Origin: Petrolisthes cinctipes
Lineage: Eukaryota; Arthropoda; Malacostraca; Decapoda; Porcellanidae
Assembly: GCA_033782935.1 (NCBI GenBank)
Contig: JAWQEG010000416.1
Location: 1-64,000, forward strand
Reading direction: 5' to 3'
Length of the DNA stretch: 64,000 nucleotides
In this document: positions 1-10,061 of the stretch, one piece after another
Position numbering within the stretch: position 1 is the first letter of the stretch
How the letters are laid out: each line of letters starts with the position of its first letter
Translations under genes and position numbers: made by a program
The notes under the pieces: generated by a model
The model's database searches: none
What the model was told of the DNA's origin: nothing
Seen by the model: the letters and a program-made list of their open reading frames with translations, nothing else

Positions 1-110
1 AAATTTATGTTGATTATTAAATGAAATACAATTATGTATATGTATTAGTGATGTTTTAATACAATTGTAATTCAGAGATGACAGATATAGTTCTCATTTG
101 AAAAATTAAA

Positions 111-111
<1 letters not shown>

Positions 112-183
<72 letters not shown>

Positions 184-264
184 TATAATAATAATAATAG
201 TTCTCATTTGTTGAATTAAATAATAATAATAATAATAATAATAACAATAATAATAATAATAGTT
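112..264. repeat. (AAT)n microsatellite, two arrays
   Basis: Two AAT/ATA trinucleotide runs are separated by a short unique stretch that itself recurs (the phrase 'agttctcat' appears before, between and after them). The long poly-Tyr and poly-Leu reading frames across it are artefacts of the repeat. Confidence 0.95.
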
Positions 265-339
265 CTCATGTGGTAAATTAAATATGCTGTTAGAATAAAA
301 ACTGGTTCAGAATGCAGCTATCTGGTCATATTAACATTA

Positions 340-502
340 TTAAGGTGGTAATTCACTTTTGGTACATTGGAGTGCCTTGATTCATCCAAAGTATGTCAGG
401 AAACAGGACCACTGATGAACAAATATAATAGTGTTCTGTTGCTTGGAATATTTTGGAGGATTTAGTTGCTCCAGATTTACCAACACAAAATTTTCCCTTT
501 AA
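340..502 (+). mobile_element. TTAA-flanked small MITE, copy 1
   Basis: The 163-bp unit begins and ends with TTAA and carries the family core 'gtgccttgattcatccaaag' followed by 'ctgttgcttggaata' and 'ttgctccagatttacc'. The two halves are imperfect inverted complements built around TTTGGAGGA and TCCTCCAAA. Further copies lie near 11.94, 41.99, 43.49, 43.70, 57.43 and 61.23 kb. It has no coding capacity. TTAA flanks fit piggyBac-type transposition, but the transposase that moves it is unknown. Confidence 0.75.
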
Positions 503-540
503 ATATGTACAGGAGATGGATGCGAATTTATGTTACCGTC

Positions 541-543
<3 letters not shown>

Positions 544-628
<85 letters not shown>

Positions 629-630
629 TA
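544..630. repeat. (CT)n microsatellite with short (CA)n tail
   Basis: About 38 uninterrupted CT dinucleotides run into CACACATACACACACAC. Ser-Leu repeat frames across it are not genes. Confidence 0.97.
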
Positions 631-659
631 CACACACACTTAATTAACTTAATTTTATT

Positions 660-1240
660 AAGTTTGGAAAAAGTGAGAGAAGACCAAATTTTCAATATAA
701 ACTTGGAAACAAAATATTAAATGAAGCAGAGAAAGAAACAGACTTAGGGTTAATGATGAATAAGAAATTGACACCAGATGATCATATAAATGAAAAAGTG
801 AGAAACATGTATACATTGTTAGTAAATATGAAAGTGGCCTTCACTTATATAGACGAAGAAATGGTCAAGAAAATAATAACATAATATGCTGCAGTAGTAT
901 AGAACCCACATTATAAGAAACATATCACCAAATTAGAAAAAGTACAAAGAGCAGCAACAAGATGGCTACCAAGTCTAAGAGAACTAAGATATGAAGAAAG
1001 ACTAAAGAAACTAAAATTACCTAAACTAGAAGAAAGACGAAAGAGAGGAGATATGATTATAATTTACAAATGTGTCACAGAAAAAGAAAAGATAGATATA
1101 AAAAAACTTGTATCAACAAGGAATACCTACAATGAGAGGACATAGTATGAAATTAATTAAAAGAAGAGGAGATAAAGATGTACAGAAATATAGTTTCCAA
1201 ATAGAGTACTAGACGAATGGAACAAATTACCAGAAGAAGT
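660..1240 (+). pseudogene. Decayed LINE, C-terminal end of the reverse transcriptase ORF
   Basis: Reading from about 702, a conceptual frame carries signatures of the post-RT region of LINE proteins: a 'KETDLGLMMNKKLTPDDHI' block (the usual DLGV...L.P..H motif), then 'KLEKVQRAATRWLPSLREL' and 'YEERLKKLKLPKLEERRKR'. These resemble the thumb and C-terminal segment of CR1/L2/jockey-type proteins. In-frame stops (TAA near 882, TAG near 900) interrupt it, and there is no RT palm or endonuclease, so this is a short 5'-truncated remnant. The clade cannot be fixed from so little. Confidence 0.7.
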
Positions 1241-1254
1241 GGTGTGTGCCAAAA

Positions 1255-1480
1255 ACATACATACACACACACACACACAAAACATACATACATACACACA
1301 CACACACACCAGAAGTAGTGAGTGGTGTGTGTCAAAAACATACACAACTCTAAAGAAAAATATGATAATTGTGTTTTAAAATACGGGACATTACGAGTTT
1401 GACTCAATCCTGTAAAGATACAAATAGGTAAGAATAAATAGGTAAGAAAACACACACACATACACACACACATACACACG
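1255..1480. repeat. Interrupted (AC)n arrays
   Basis: Runs of ACACAC/ATACAC occur at about 1258-1280, 1292-1309 and 1449-1480, with a partial duplication of the intervening phrase 'agaagt-gtg-gtgtgt-cAAAAACATAC' (about 1232 and 1311). No gene is seen. Confidence 0.85.
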
Positions 1481-1489
1481 TACACAAAC

Positions 1490-1920
1490 TTGAGAAAGGT
1501 GAGATAACAACATACATATACCAGACCTTCATCTCCACACTGAAGGTAGCCTCGGCACGTCGCACACCCTCCCTAACAAAATGCCCAAACATAGAACCCC
1601 CCCCTCCTCCCCCCCCCCACACACACACTCTACATCTCAATCCCCCAATCCCTGTTGGAGGAGGGAGCCCCCCATCGCATCTCCTTGTGTGACTACGAGG
1701 AGTACACCTATGTTTACATCCATAGCAAGGCCCGACAGCAAAAGCTGGTTTACCCCTGCCACTTCACTACCGGGCAAACTCCCCCTCCAGCATTCAGCCA
1801 GCCATGGGCCACACTCAATGCAGGCCCCTCCTCCAAGGACTGTGAAACCGTGTCCACTTTTCAAGCATTCACCACACTCCTCCACTCGTTTCTATCACCT
1901 TGCACCTAAGATATAACTCT
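1490..1920. other. Unrecognised GC-richer segment with open frames on both strands
   Basis: This 430-bp stretch is clearly less AT-rich than its surroundings and stays open for 80-110 codons in three frames (for example + from about 1655 to 1909). One + frame includes 'YEEYTYVYIHSKARQQ', which looks more like real protein than repeat translation. I do not recognise a family. It could be a captured host exon or unknown retroelement sequence next to the RTE-like remnant that follows. Confidence 0.3.
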
Positions 1921-1929
1921 TCTACAGAG

Positions 1930-3480
1930 CTCCTTTCACAGCGTCCATCCATCTCCTCTGTGGCCTTCCTCTCCTCCTTACACCTCCCACATTTGAGCCA
2001 CCTATCCTCTTTACCATTATATTCTCCTCCTTCTCTCCACATGTCCAAACCAGCTTAACACATTCTGCTCTGCCCCACCTGTTAGCTCTCTCACTACATC
2101 TGTCCTTCTCCCCACTTCCTCATTCCTGACTCTGTCCATTCGAGTCACACCACACATGCTTCTCAGACATCTCATCTCTACTGCATTCAACCTTCTTTTC
2201 TCACTTTCTCCCATATTCCATGTTTCCGCTCCATACAGTACAGTAGGCACTGCTATCCCTTCGTACAACTTCCTCTTTACGTCCATTCTAAGTGACTTAC
2301 AGTCAAACATCCTATTCATTCCTCCTAGCACCTTTCCTACCTCATTTACTCTACATTTTACCTCTGTCTATTTTACTACCCACCATCACCTTTGACCCCA
2401 AATACTTAAAGCACTCTACCTCCTCCTATATTTCACCATCTAGCATTATATTCATCCTTCTATCCTTTGCTCCACTCCTAGATCTCATTACCTTGCTCTT
2501 TGCCTCGTTCACTCTCAGTTTCCTCCTGCACACCCGTCCAAACTCTTGCACTAACATACTCAGTTCCTTTTCTGACTCTGCCACTATCTCAGTCCTCTCT
2601 CCATCACCCTAGCATTTAAATACCTCTCTTACCACTCTGTCCATAAAAAATATTAAACAACCATGGTGGCATCACACAGCCTTGACAAAGTCCTACCTTT
2701 ACTTCCCACTGTAACACATGCTCTACTGTTCACATAGAAACTTTTCACCCCTCTCAATAATCCCTCCCCCCTCCAGCCCGTACAACTGCAAAACCTTCCA
2801 CAATCCATTTCTATCAGTTCTATCATATGCTTTCTCGAGATCCATAAATGCCCATACTACTTCTTTACTTTTATCTAATTATTTTTCACACACCTGCCTT
2901 ACTGCAAATATCTGGTCCACACAACCTCTTCCTCTCCTAAAGCCACCTTGCTCTTCACTAATCACAGCCTCCGTACCCTCTCTGACTCTCTTTATCAGCA
3001 CCTTCCCATACAGCTTTCCTACTACACTTAACAGGCTTAAACCCCTGAAACTCGTACATTGGTATCTATCCCCCTTTCCCTTATATAGAGGTACTACACA
3101 AGCACTCACCCATTCTACAACCACTCCATCATACTTGTTCCACCATATTTCAGTCATTCTACAGTGCATCCATCCAAACCTGAAGCTTTCCCTGTTTTCA
3201 TCTCTCTCATTGCCTCCTCCACCTCCATCTTTCCCTGTTTTCATCTCTCTAATTGCCTCCTCCACCTCCATCTTTTCCTGTTTTCATCTCTCTCATTGCC
3301 TCCTCCACTTCCTTCTTTCCCTGTTTTCATCTCTCTCATTGCCTCCTCCACCTCCATCTTTCCCTGTTTTCATCTCTCTCATTGCCTCCTCCACCTCCTT
3401 CTTTCCCTGTTTTCATCTCTCTCATTGCCTCCTCCACTTCCTTCTTTCTTATCGGCTCCTCATTTAATCCCTCCAACCTG
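1930..3480 (-). pseudogene. RTE-like LINE reverse transcriptase remnant
   Basis: On the minus strand the RT begins near 3271 with 'EVEEAIREMKTGKDG', continues through 'VVPLYKGKGDR' and 'QGGFRRGRGCVDQIFAVRQ', then 'FMDLEKAYDR' (about 2860-2818), and ends with 'VPTVLYGAETWNM', 'EMRCLRSMCGVTRMD' and 'WFGHVERR' (about 2270-2020). These blocks in this order are typical of RTE-type LINE RT and its C-terminal domain. Frames change several times and stops occur near 2340-2400, so the copy is dead. There is no endonuclease domain. A 43-bp tandem expansion lies inside the first RT block and is listed separately. Confidence 0.8.
3188..3447. repeat. Six-copy 43-bp tandem repeat within the RTE-like remnant
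   Basis: A 43-bp unit starting CCCTGTTTTCATCTCTCTCA recurs at 3190, 3233, 3276, 3319, 3362 and 3405 with few substitutions. On the minus strand the unit encodes the LINE segment 'EEAIREMKTGK', so the array arose by duplicating part of the RT block. Since 43 is not a multiple of 3, each unit shifts the frame, so the array formed after loss of function or caused it. Confidence 0.92.
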
Positions 3481-3514
3481 TTTACTCCATTTCCCCTTCC
3501 AAGCACAACAATTA

Positions 3515-3945
3515 AGTGTTGTGCATATAATACCTCCTAGTGAAGGACTGTTAAGGACTCTGGATTGTACACGTGTACCATTGTGTTGTTGGTGGTCGCC
3601 CTCAGTGTTTTAGCCCCACCCCTTCCTCTCTCTCATTTACTATGGCCACGTGAGAACAAGGGAAACTACTGCTGTGTATTGTGTATATACTGATGTGTTA
3701 GTGTTGTGTATATCGTACCCCCTGGTGAAGGACTGGTACACTTTACATTTACTATGGCCACGTGACAACAAGGGATACTACTGCTGTGTATTGTGTATAT
3801 ACTGATGTGTTAGTGTTGTGTATATCGTACCCCCTGGTGAAGGACTGGTACACTTTACACATGTGCCACTGTGTCCTTTGTGCTTGCCACAAAGTTCTAG
3901 CACTCTCACTCTCTCATTACATTGGCCACGTGAGAAAAAGGTAGG
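3515..3945. repeat. Local satellite of diverged and near-identical units
   Basis: Two near-identical 112-bp units (about 3669-3780 and 3781-3892) share 'ctgctgtgtattgtgtatat', a 'ccccctggtgaaggactgg' phrase and 'ggccacgtga'. Diverged copies flank them (about 3515-3668 and 3893-3945). No coding sense is seen. Confidence 0.8.
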
Positions 3946-4102
3946 GGTGAGCAGTGTACCTGTGTTACCGTACTGTCTCGTCTGGCCGCCGCCTTGCACT
4001 CCACACACACGTACGACACAATTTATTTTCCTCCACTTGTGCTACACCTCATACTCACCCTCCATCCACGCCAATATTTTCTCCACCAATACGTAATACC
4101 AT

Positions 4103-4133
4103 CAATTCAATTCAATTCAATTCGATTCAATTT
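4103..4133 (-). repeat. (TTGAA)n LINE 3' tail
   Basis: Four to five ATTCA/ATTCG pentamers on the plus strand (TTGAA/TGAAT on minus) lie downstream of ORF2, immediately after 'aataaa' in the element's orientation. Short tandem tails instead of poly(A) are usual for CR1/L2-type LINEs. Confidence 0.7.
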
Positions 4134-4276
4134 ATTATGTTTTGTTATACCTGAATAATATTACAAGAGAGTTGTTTTGGTGACAAACAGCCCTTTATAA
4201 GCATGAGCTTTTGGGGCAATGGTAAAGTGTAAATCCTTGACTAAGATTATTTACATAGAAGTACTAATGAAACAAT

Positions 4277-4505
4277 TTGTAATAATAATAATAATGAAAA
4301 TAACAATAACAACAATAATGACAATAATGATAGTAATATAATAGTAACAATAATAATAATAATATTAATAATAATAATAATATTGATGAAAATGGTAATA
4401 ATAACAAAGATAATGACGACAACAACAATGATAATGATAATAATAATATAATAGTAACTATAATAATGAAGGTAAAAAAATTGTAATAACAATAATAATA
4501 GTGAA

Positions 4506-4543
<38 letters not shown>

Positions 4544-4800
4544 TGACAACAACAATATTAACAATGATAATAATAACAATAATAATTGTAGTAATAATAA
4601 TAATAATAATATCCACAATATTATTTATAATACTGCTAAAGATAAACATGACAACATTGTTAATGCAATGAAATAATATAAAGCAATAATATTAGTAATG
4701 ATAAAAGTAATGATAATGACAATGACAATAATAATACTAATAACAATAGTAATAATAATTATAATAAAATACAATGTAAGTAATCATAATAATAAAAATA
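4277..4800. repeat. AAT/AAC/ATG-rich degenerate trinucleotide array in the LINE 3' region
   Basis: The segment is dominated by imperfect AAT, AAC and ATG triplets. It lies between ORF2 and the pentanucleotide tail. Poly-Leu and poly-Ile frames across it are repeat artefacts. Confidence 0.85.
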
Positions 4801-4844
4801 AATGCAACAGAATTATATCAAGACGAATAAAGAGAAAGTATTAA

Positions 4845-7800
4845 TTAAGAATACAGGGATAGTAGGAGTTTCTTGTAGCTATTTTGAAAGGATTGTAGAT
4901 TGAGAGATTGTTTAATATTGCTGGGAATATTATTCCATGTTTTGGGACCAAGGTATAACAGTGAATGTGCGAACAGTGTTAGTTTGTGTCTGGGTATAGG
5001 TAGTAAATCTTGGTTACGAGTATGATAAGTGTGAAGGGGTTGTAGATTGTATAGGTTTGATTTTATTTGTTTGTACATATAGGATGCAATGTTCAGTTTA
5101 GAGATGTCTGTTAAGTTAAGGATATTTAGTGATTTGAATAATGGTGGTGTGTGTGTACAAAAGTCACTATTAGTCATTATCCTGATAATTTTTTTGTGTA
5201 GAATGTTGAGGTTATATAAATGAGTGGAATAAGTATTTGACCAAATTGAATTGCAGTAGTTTAAATGAGGATATATATGAGCATAATAAATACATTTGAG
5301 AACTTCTGGTGGGGCGTAATGCTTAACTTTGAGGAGGAGTGGAATAATTCTGGACAGTTTCAAACAAAGATCAGAAATGTGGTGCTTGAATGTCATTTTC
5401 TTGTAAAAAACTACGCCAAGAAATTTAGTTTTGTAAACCTGTTGGATATCATCATTTAATATTGTTAGATTTGGCAATGGTTGGTATTTAGAGATAATGT
5501 TGCTGAATATCATATAATATGTTTTTGTGGTATTTACTGTGAGTTGGTTAGCCAAGCACCAATTTGAAAATTTTTCAAGCTCTAGATTTGCACTGTTGAT
5601 TAAATCAGTAGGTTGATCTCCTATCATATAAAGTGTTGAGTCGTTGGCAAATAAAATTGTTTCTAAAGTGTTAGTTATATTACAAATATCATTAATGTAT
5701 AAGATAAACAAGATCGGTCCAAGGATACTACCTTGTGGAACTCCAAGGTGTACTGATTTAGTTGGGGAAGAACATTTATTAAGAATTACATATTGACTTC
5801 TATTATTTAGGTAGGAACTGAACCAATCATGTATACACCCTCGTATACCGTAGTGATACATTTTGTCAAGAAGAATATTGGGTTGAATGGTGTCAAAAGC
5901 TTTACGAAAATCAATGAAAACTGATAAGATAGATTTGTTTTTGTTAAGAGCAGAATAAACATCTGATGTAAATGTGTTGATAGCCTCAAGAGTGCTTCGA
6001 CCAGACCGAAAGCCAAATTGCTTGTTATTTAAAATGTTATGTTTATCTAGGAATGACATTAAATGCTTTTTCATAAGTGCTTCAAATATTTTGGAAAACA
6101 TTGGTAGAAGAGAAATTGGTCGGTAATTTGATATATCAGATTTATTGCCTGCCTTGTGGATGGGTATTACTTTTCCGATTTTGAATCTGTCTGGGAAGAT
6201 GCCTGTATTTATGGATTGATTAAACAATATTGAGAGTGGTATAGAGAGTGTATCTTTGTTTTCTTTGATAATGTTTGGTGGGATCTCATCAAGATGTACT
6301 GACTTATCTTTCAAAGTTGATATTATCCTCATGGTATCGTAGTTAGTTATTGGAGGTATAGCCATAGAGTTTGGATAATTACCACGGAGATAAATATTAT
6401 GGGAGTTTATTTTAGGTGGCAGTTTGCTAGCGAGTTGAGGAGCAATGTTTACAAAATACTCATTGAATGCTTCGAAGATATCGGTAGGAGTGTTTTTAAT
6501 TATATTATTGTGACTAATAGAGTAAGTGGTATCATGTTTTTTAACAGGATAATTAGATAATTTATTTATAGTTTTCCATAAGTGTTTAGTGTTAATTTTG
6601 AAGTTACTGAATTTATTAAGATAATAATTTCTTTTTGTCTGTTTAATGGTAGCATTGAGTTGATTTCTATAAGTTTTGTAAACATCCAAGGTGATTATTG
6701 CAAGTTTGAAAGATTTATAGAGAGCAAATTTATGTTTAATTGCTTTAGCAATTTCTTGGTTTAGCCATGGCTTTTGCAGTCTTTTAGAGGATATATGTTT
6801 AGTGATGAGCGGAAAGCATGAAAAGTATAAACTATATATCGTATCAAGAAAAAGATTACAATTAGTGTTAGTATCTTGATATTTCAACAAGGACACCCAA
6901 TTAATTTCCGAAAGTTTGGCTTTTAATTTCTGACGATTTTCGTTTGATTTAATTCTGAATGTAATCTTATGTTTAGTGTTAAGTCTGTCGAAAACTGGAA
7001 TGTTAAGGAATACAGGAAGATGGTCGATGATAGGAAAAAGGATGATTCCCGAGGAGGAGGGAATATTATAGTTAGTCCATATATGATCTAATAGGGAAGG
7101 AGAAGCATTAGAATTATCATCAGAGAATCTTGTGGGTCGTGATATTATATGAGGAAAGAAATTATAGGATTGCATCATTGTCAAGAAATTATTTGTAGGT
7201 GGATGAGAATCATTTTCCAATAAATTGATATTGAGGTCACCAGTAATGATAGTATGGTTATTAGTAAAAATGGCTTGAGATAAAAATTCATCCATAAATA
7301 AATTAAATTCATTAACTTTATGGTGTTTATCATGGTGACGATAGATGGTACATATAATGAACTTTGCTTGATCAAAATTGATTTGAATAGTACAAATTTC
7401 AGCGTTATCATCATGAATACAATAATCATTTAATTGTGTACAAGAGATGTTACTATTCACAAAAATAGCAACACCCCCATAGCCTCCGGATCTATGTGTA
7501 TGGAAAGAATTGAAGCCAGCAATATCATTATATGGTGCAGTATTTGGGGTGAGCCAGGTTTCACTAATGCATAGTAAGTCAGGAAGTTTGGGAAGGGATT
7601 GAATAAGAGTAGTAAGGTGATCATAGTTCTTGTTCAGGGACCGAGCATTGACATGTAGAATGCTTAAATAGTCAATTACATTAGATGGAATACTTAATTT
7701 ATATGACTGTAAGTCATGATACTTACATATATCATTGATGTTTAAAGTGTTATATATAGAATTAATAATTTCAAGATCAACATTGTTTTCATTTTGGTTA

Positions 7801-7853
7801 TCATCAACATATTTTAGGAGCGTGTCAAATAAATTACTATTTGCTATGTTCAT
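4845..7853 (-). CDS. LINE ORF2: endonuclease-reverse transcriptase (catalytic Asp replaced by Asn)
   Basis: The 1002-residue frame from ATG at 7853 is uninterrupted. An N-terminal APE-type endonuclease shows 'LHVNARSL' (about 65), 'CISETWL' (about 95), 'GDLNIN' (about 205) and 'IDHLPVF' (about 275). The RT shows 'IPIHKAG', 'NYRPISLLP', 'FIDFRKAFD' (about 655) and 'GVPQGSILGP' (about 705). The catalytic block normally FADD reads F-A-N-D-S, with Asn at residue 737 (codon 5645-5643): the first metal-binding Asp is missing. A C-terminal block 'HIYPHLNYCNSIW' follows, with no RNase H. In the family this protein nicks target DNA and reverse-transcribes its own RNA in the nucleus. The ORF is full length, but RT activity is unlikely with this substitution; an assembly error is the alternative. 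Confidence 0.9.
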   Translation of the reverse strand: MNIANSNLFDTLLKYVDDNQNENNVDLEIINSIYNTLNINDICKYHDLQSYKLSIPSNVIDYLSILHVNARSLNKNYDHLTTLIQSLPKLPDLLCISETWLTPNTAPYNDIAGFNSFHTHRSGGYGGVAIFVNSNISCTQLNDYCIHDDNAEICTIQINFDQAKFIICTIYRHHDKHHKVNEFNLFMDEFLSQAIFTNNHTIITGDLNINLLENDSHPPTNNFLTMMQSYNFFPHIISRPTRFSDDNSNASPSLLDHIWTNYNIPSSSGIILFPIIDHLPVFLNIPVFDRLNTKHKITFRIKSNENRQKLKAKLSEINWVSLLKYQDTNTNCNLFLDTIYSLYFSCFPLITKHISSKRLQKPWLNQEIAKAIKHKFALYKSFKLAIITLDVYKTYRNQLNATIKQTKRNYYLNKFSNFKINTKHLWKTINKLSNYPVKKHDTTYSISHNNIIKNTPTDIFEAFNEYFVNIAPQLASKLPPKINSHNIYLRGNYPNSMAIPPITNYDTMRIISTLKDKSVHLDEIPPNIIKENKDTLSIPLSILFNQSINTGIFPDRFKIGKVIPIHKAGNKSDISNYRPISLLPMFSKIFEALMKKHLMSFLDKHNILNNKQFGFRSGRSTLEAINTFTSDVYSALNKNKSILSVFIDFRKAFDTIQPNILLDKMYHYGIRGCIHDWFSSYLNNRSQYVILNKCSSPTKSVHLGVPQGSILGPILFILYINDICNITNTLETILFANDSTLYMIGDQPTDLINSANLELEKFSNWCLANQLTVNTTKTYYMIFSNIISKYQPLPNLTILNDDIQQVYKTKFLGVVFYKKMTFKHHISDLCLKLSRIIPLLLKVKHYAPPEVLKCIYYAHIYPHLNYCNSIWSNTYSTHLYNLNILHKKIIRIMTNSDFCTHTPPLFKSLNILNLTDISKLNIASYMYKQIKSNLYNLQPLHTYHTRNQDLLPIPRHKLTLFAHSLLYLGPKTWNNIPSNIKQSLNLQSFQNSYKKLLLSLYS

Positions 7854-8226
7854 TAATAAAAAGTTATATTAAGTTAAAGGTTGTAGTTTGTCAGAGGATT
7901 AGAGGTAGGGGAGGAAGGGAGAGAGGAGATTCGAGAGAGAGTTGAGAGGGGAGTAAATTTATCAATAACAACAAAAAATTGTAATAATAAAGCAAGAAAA
8001 AAAAAACTTATTAATAAATATATATGAGACTGATAAAGGCCAGTCTGTAACGGGTATGCATGTGTTGTACCTAGTTTAGCAGGTAGAATAGTTTATACAT
8101 GGTATATAGTAATAGCAGCAAACGGACAAAATTAACCAGGGAAAACAAAATAGGAGTATATATACCACAGATGAAACAATTTGCTTATGAATATACCATT
8201 GTACATATTGTAAAGAATAAAAATAC

Positions 8227-8267
<41 letters not shown>

Positions 8268-8391
8268 ATATTAGTAGTATTAATAGTAATAGTAGAAGTA
8301 GTTGTGGTTGTAGAAGTAAAAGAAATAGTAGTAGTAGTAGTAGTAGTAATAGTAATAGTAATAGTAGAAGTAGTAGTAGTAGTAATAGTAA

Positions 8392-8430
<39 letters not shown>

Positions 8431-8445
8431 CAATAGTAGTAGCAA

Positions 8446-8478
<33 letters not shown>

Positions 8479-8602
8479 CAACAATAGTTTTAGTGGTAAT
8501 AGTATTAGTGGTAGTAGTATTAGTGGTAGTAGTATTAATAGTAGTAGTAGTAGTGGTGGTAGTAGTAGTAGTATTAGTGGTGGTAGTAGTAGTAGTATTA
8601 GA

Positions 8603-8670
<68 letters not shown>

Positions 8671-8872
8671 AAAGTAGTAGTAGTAGAAGAAAGTAGTAGT
8701 AGTAGAAGAAAGTAGTAATATTAGTAGCTCTATTTGAAAGAAAAAAAAATACATATAAACGGTATGGTAACATAAATATTAATGGTGTCATTAGAAATAT
8801 TAATAGTAATAGTAATCACATTGCAAATAGTAGTGTTATTAATATCAACAATCGTATGAATCCAAATAAGCG
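7854..8872. other. LINE inter-ORF spacer
   Basis: About 1 kb between ORF1 and ORF2 is unusually long for this group, mainly because of the (TAG)n array at 8222-8722. Short unique sequence lies on either side. No additional gene is seen. Confidence 0.7.
8222..8722. repeat. (TAG)n microsatellite about 500 bp long
   Basis: TAG/GTA triplets with scattered TAA, TGG and AGA variants. Long poly-Ser, poly-Val, poly-Thr and poly-Leu frames occur on both strands and are repeat artefacts. Confidence 0.97.
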
Positions 8873-9749
8873 TTAGTTCATGTTTTCAGCTGTATTTTTG
8901 AAGATTGGATGATCATCAAGGAATAGAGCAAGTGACTGGTCATTGGTTATGGTGTGCTTAACTGTGGAGTTTCTAAGTTTCACTATTATCATACCATCAG
9001 AAGCGTGACATTGTTGGAAAAGGTGTTTATGTTGTGTCCTGATTCTACGAATTACAGTATATATCTCACGGCGTTTAGGGGTCAGTGATTCATTAATATA
9101 CAGTTGTGGTTTTTACGGTTATACATGTGTGTACTAGTTCTGATTTTTTTATGCGGTTTTGTAGTTTCACTATTATTGGTCTTGTTTTCCCTTGAGTTTT
9201 ACGGCCAATGCGATGTGCAACATTAATATCTGTATGTGTCATGTTAACATGGAGGTGGTGTTTGATGGTGTTCACTATGAGGTCACAGGGGTTTTCATTG
9301 GTTAATTCATCAGGTAATGAGAGGCCACTAATTATCACTGTGTCTCTACGTTCGTACTGATCCACGTCATCTATTGTTGTTTCTAAATTGATTATTTTAT
9401 TTTCCAGTTCATTAATTTTAGTTTGCATATGGTCAATTTGTCTGTTATTGGTAGTGATTAAGTTGTCGACCTTGGAGAAATATGTGTCAAATTGTGTTTG
9501 AATAACTTTGCCTATGATTGTCACAAGTGCCTGCATATCACCTGGTAGATTGGTGTTGGATAATTCCTGGTTGATTATTTCTGTTACGTCAGGCACTGAG
9601 GTGGTGGTGGTGGTGGTGGTCGTTAAGGTAGTAGTGTTGTGTTTACCGGTCCCGCCAATGGTTGTTATTACATTTACGTCTTGTGATAAGGCGCCTTCTT
9701 CACTAGTAGAAGCTTCCTCAGGCTTCTTATTCCTCCTCCCGGGAGCCAT
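8873..9749 (-). pseudogene. LINE ORF1 protein (RNA-binding chaperone), one frameshift
   Basis: From ATG at 9749 ('MAPGRRNKKPEEASTSEEG') the protein has a Thr-rich linker, a coiled coil (about residues 95-135, 'MQTKINELENKIINLETTI'), then an RRM-like core with 'ERRDTVIISGL' and 'NVAHRIGRKTQGKTRPIIVK', the usual signature of L1-type ORF1 proteins. The frame breaks near 9110. In the next frame the sequence continues with 'LYINESLTPKRREIYTVIRR' and ends at the TAA at 8875-8873, so one small indel separates two well-conserved halves. In the family this protein binds element RNA and forms trimers. It lies upstream of ORF2 in the same orientation. Confidence 0.8.
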
Positions 9750-9800
9750 CACTGCTGTAATAATATTATAGCGCAGAAAATAGGGCACTGGGACAATTGA

Positions 9801-10061
9801 GGAAATGGTTGTTTGGAGTGTAGAAAATGAAGATGGCGCTGAGGTGGCGGGTGTACGGTGGGTATGTTGTTAGGCCAGAATGTTATCACATTTCAATTAA
9901 TTTCAACACATTATGGCGCTTATCTGGTTTAGATTAAGGTTGAAACATACCTCTAGCAGCCAGCAAGAATACTGGCTGCTCAAACAAGTGATCGCGGGGA
10001 CAAATGAAGGAAATGTAGGAGCTCTGTTAAGCACGTCTTCCCTCCACCGCTGCCCAAAACA
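9801..10061. other. Intervening sequence, nothing recognised
   Basis: This may include the 5' end of the LINE to the left. A small palindrome 'agcagccagca...tggctgct' is visible near 9955-9981. No gene is seen. Confidence 0.4.

Larger units (their letters stand above)
4099..9800 (-). mobile_element. Near-complete two-ORF LINE (CR1/L2/Daphne-like group)
   Basis: Minus-strand order: ORF1 (9749 to 8873), spacer with a long (TAG)n array, ORF2 (7853 to 4845), then a 3' region rich in AAT/ATA repeats ending in a short (TTGAA)n tail at about 4133-4103. A pentanucleotide tail, an ORF1 with coiled coil and RRM-like core, and an ORF2 with EN then RT and no RNase H fit the CR1/L2/Daphne group. The 5' boundary is approximate; no target-site duplication was recognised. 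Internal microsatellite growth has lengthened the copy. Confidence 0.75.

Noticed and set aside
4247..4649. Leu/Ile-rich frames resembling membrane proteins
   Set aside because: They arise from AAT/ATA triplet repeats in the LINE 3' region and have no start context or family motif.
8099..8791. Long Ser-, Thr-, Leu- and Val-rich open frames on both strands
   Set aside because: They are translations of the (TAG)n microsatellite; every frame of a stop-free triplet repeat is open.
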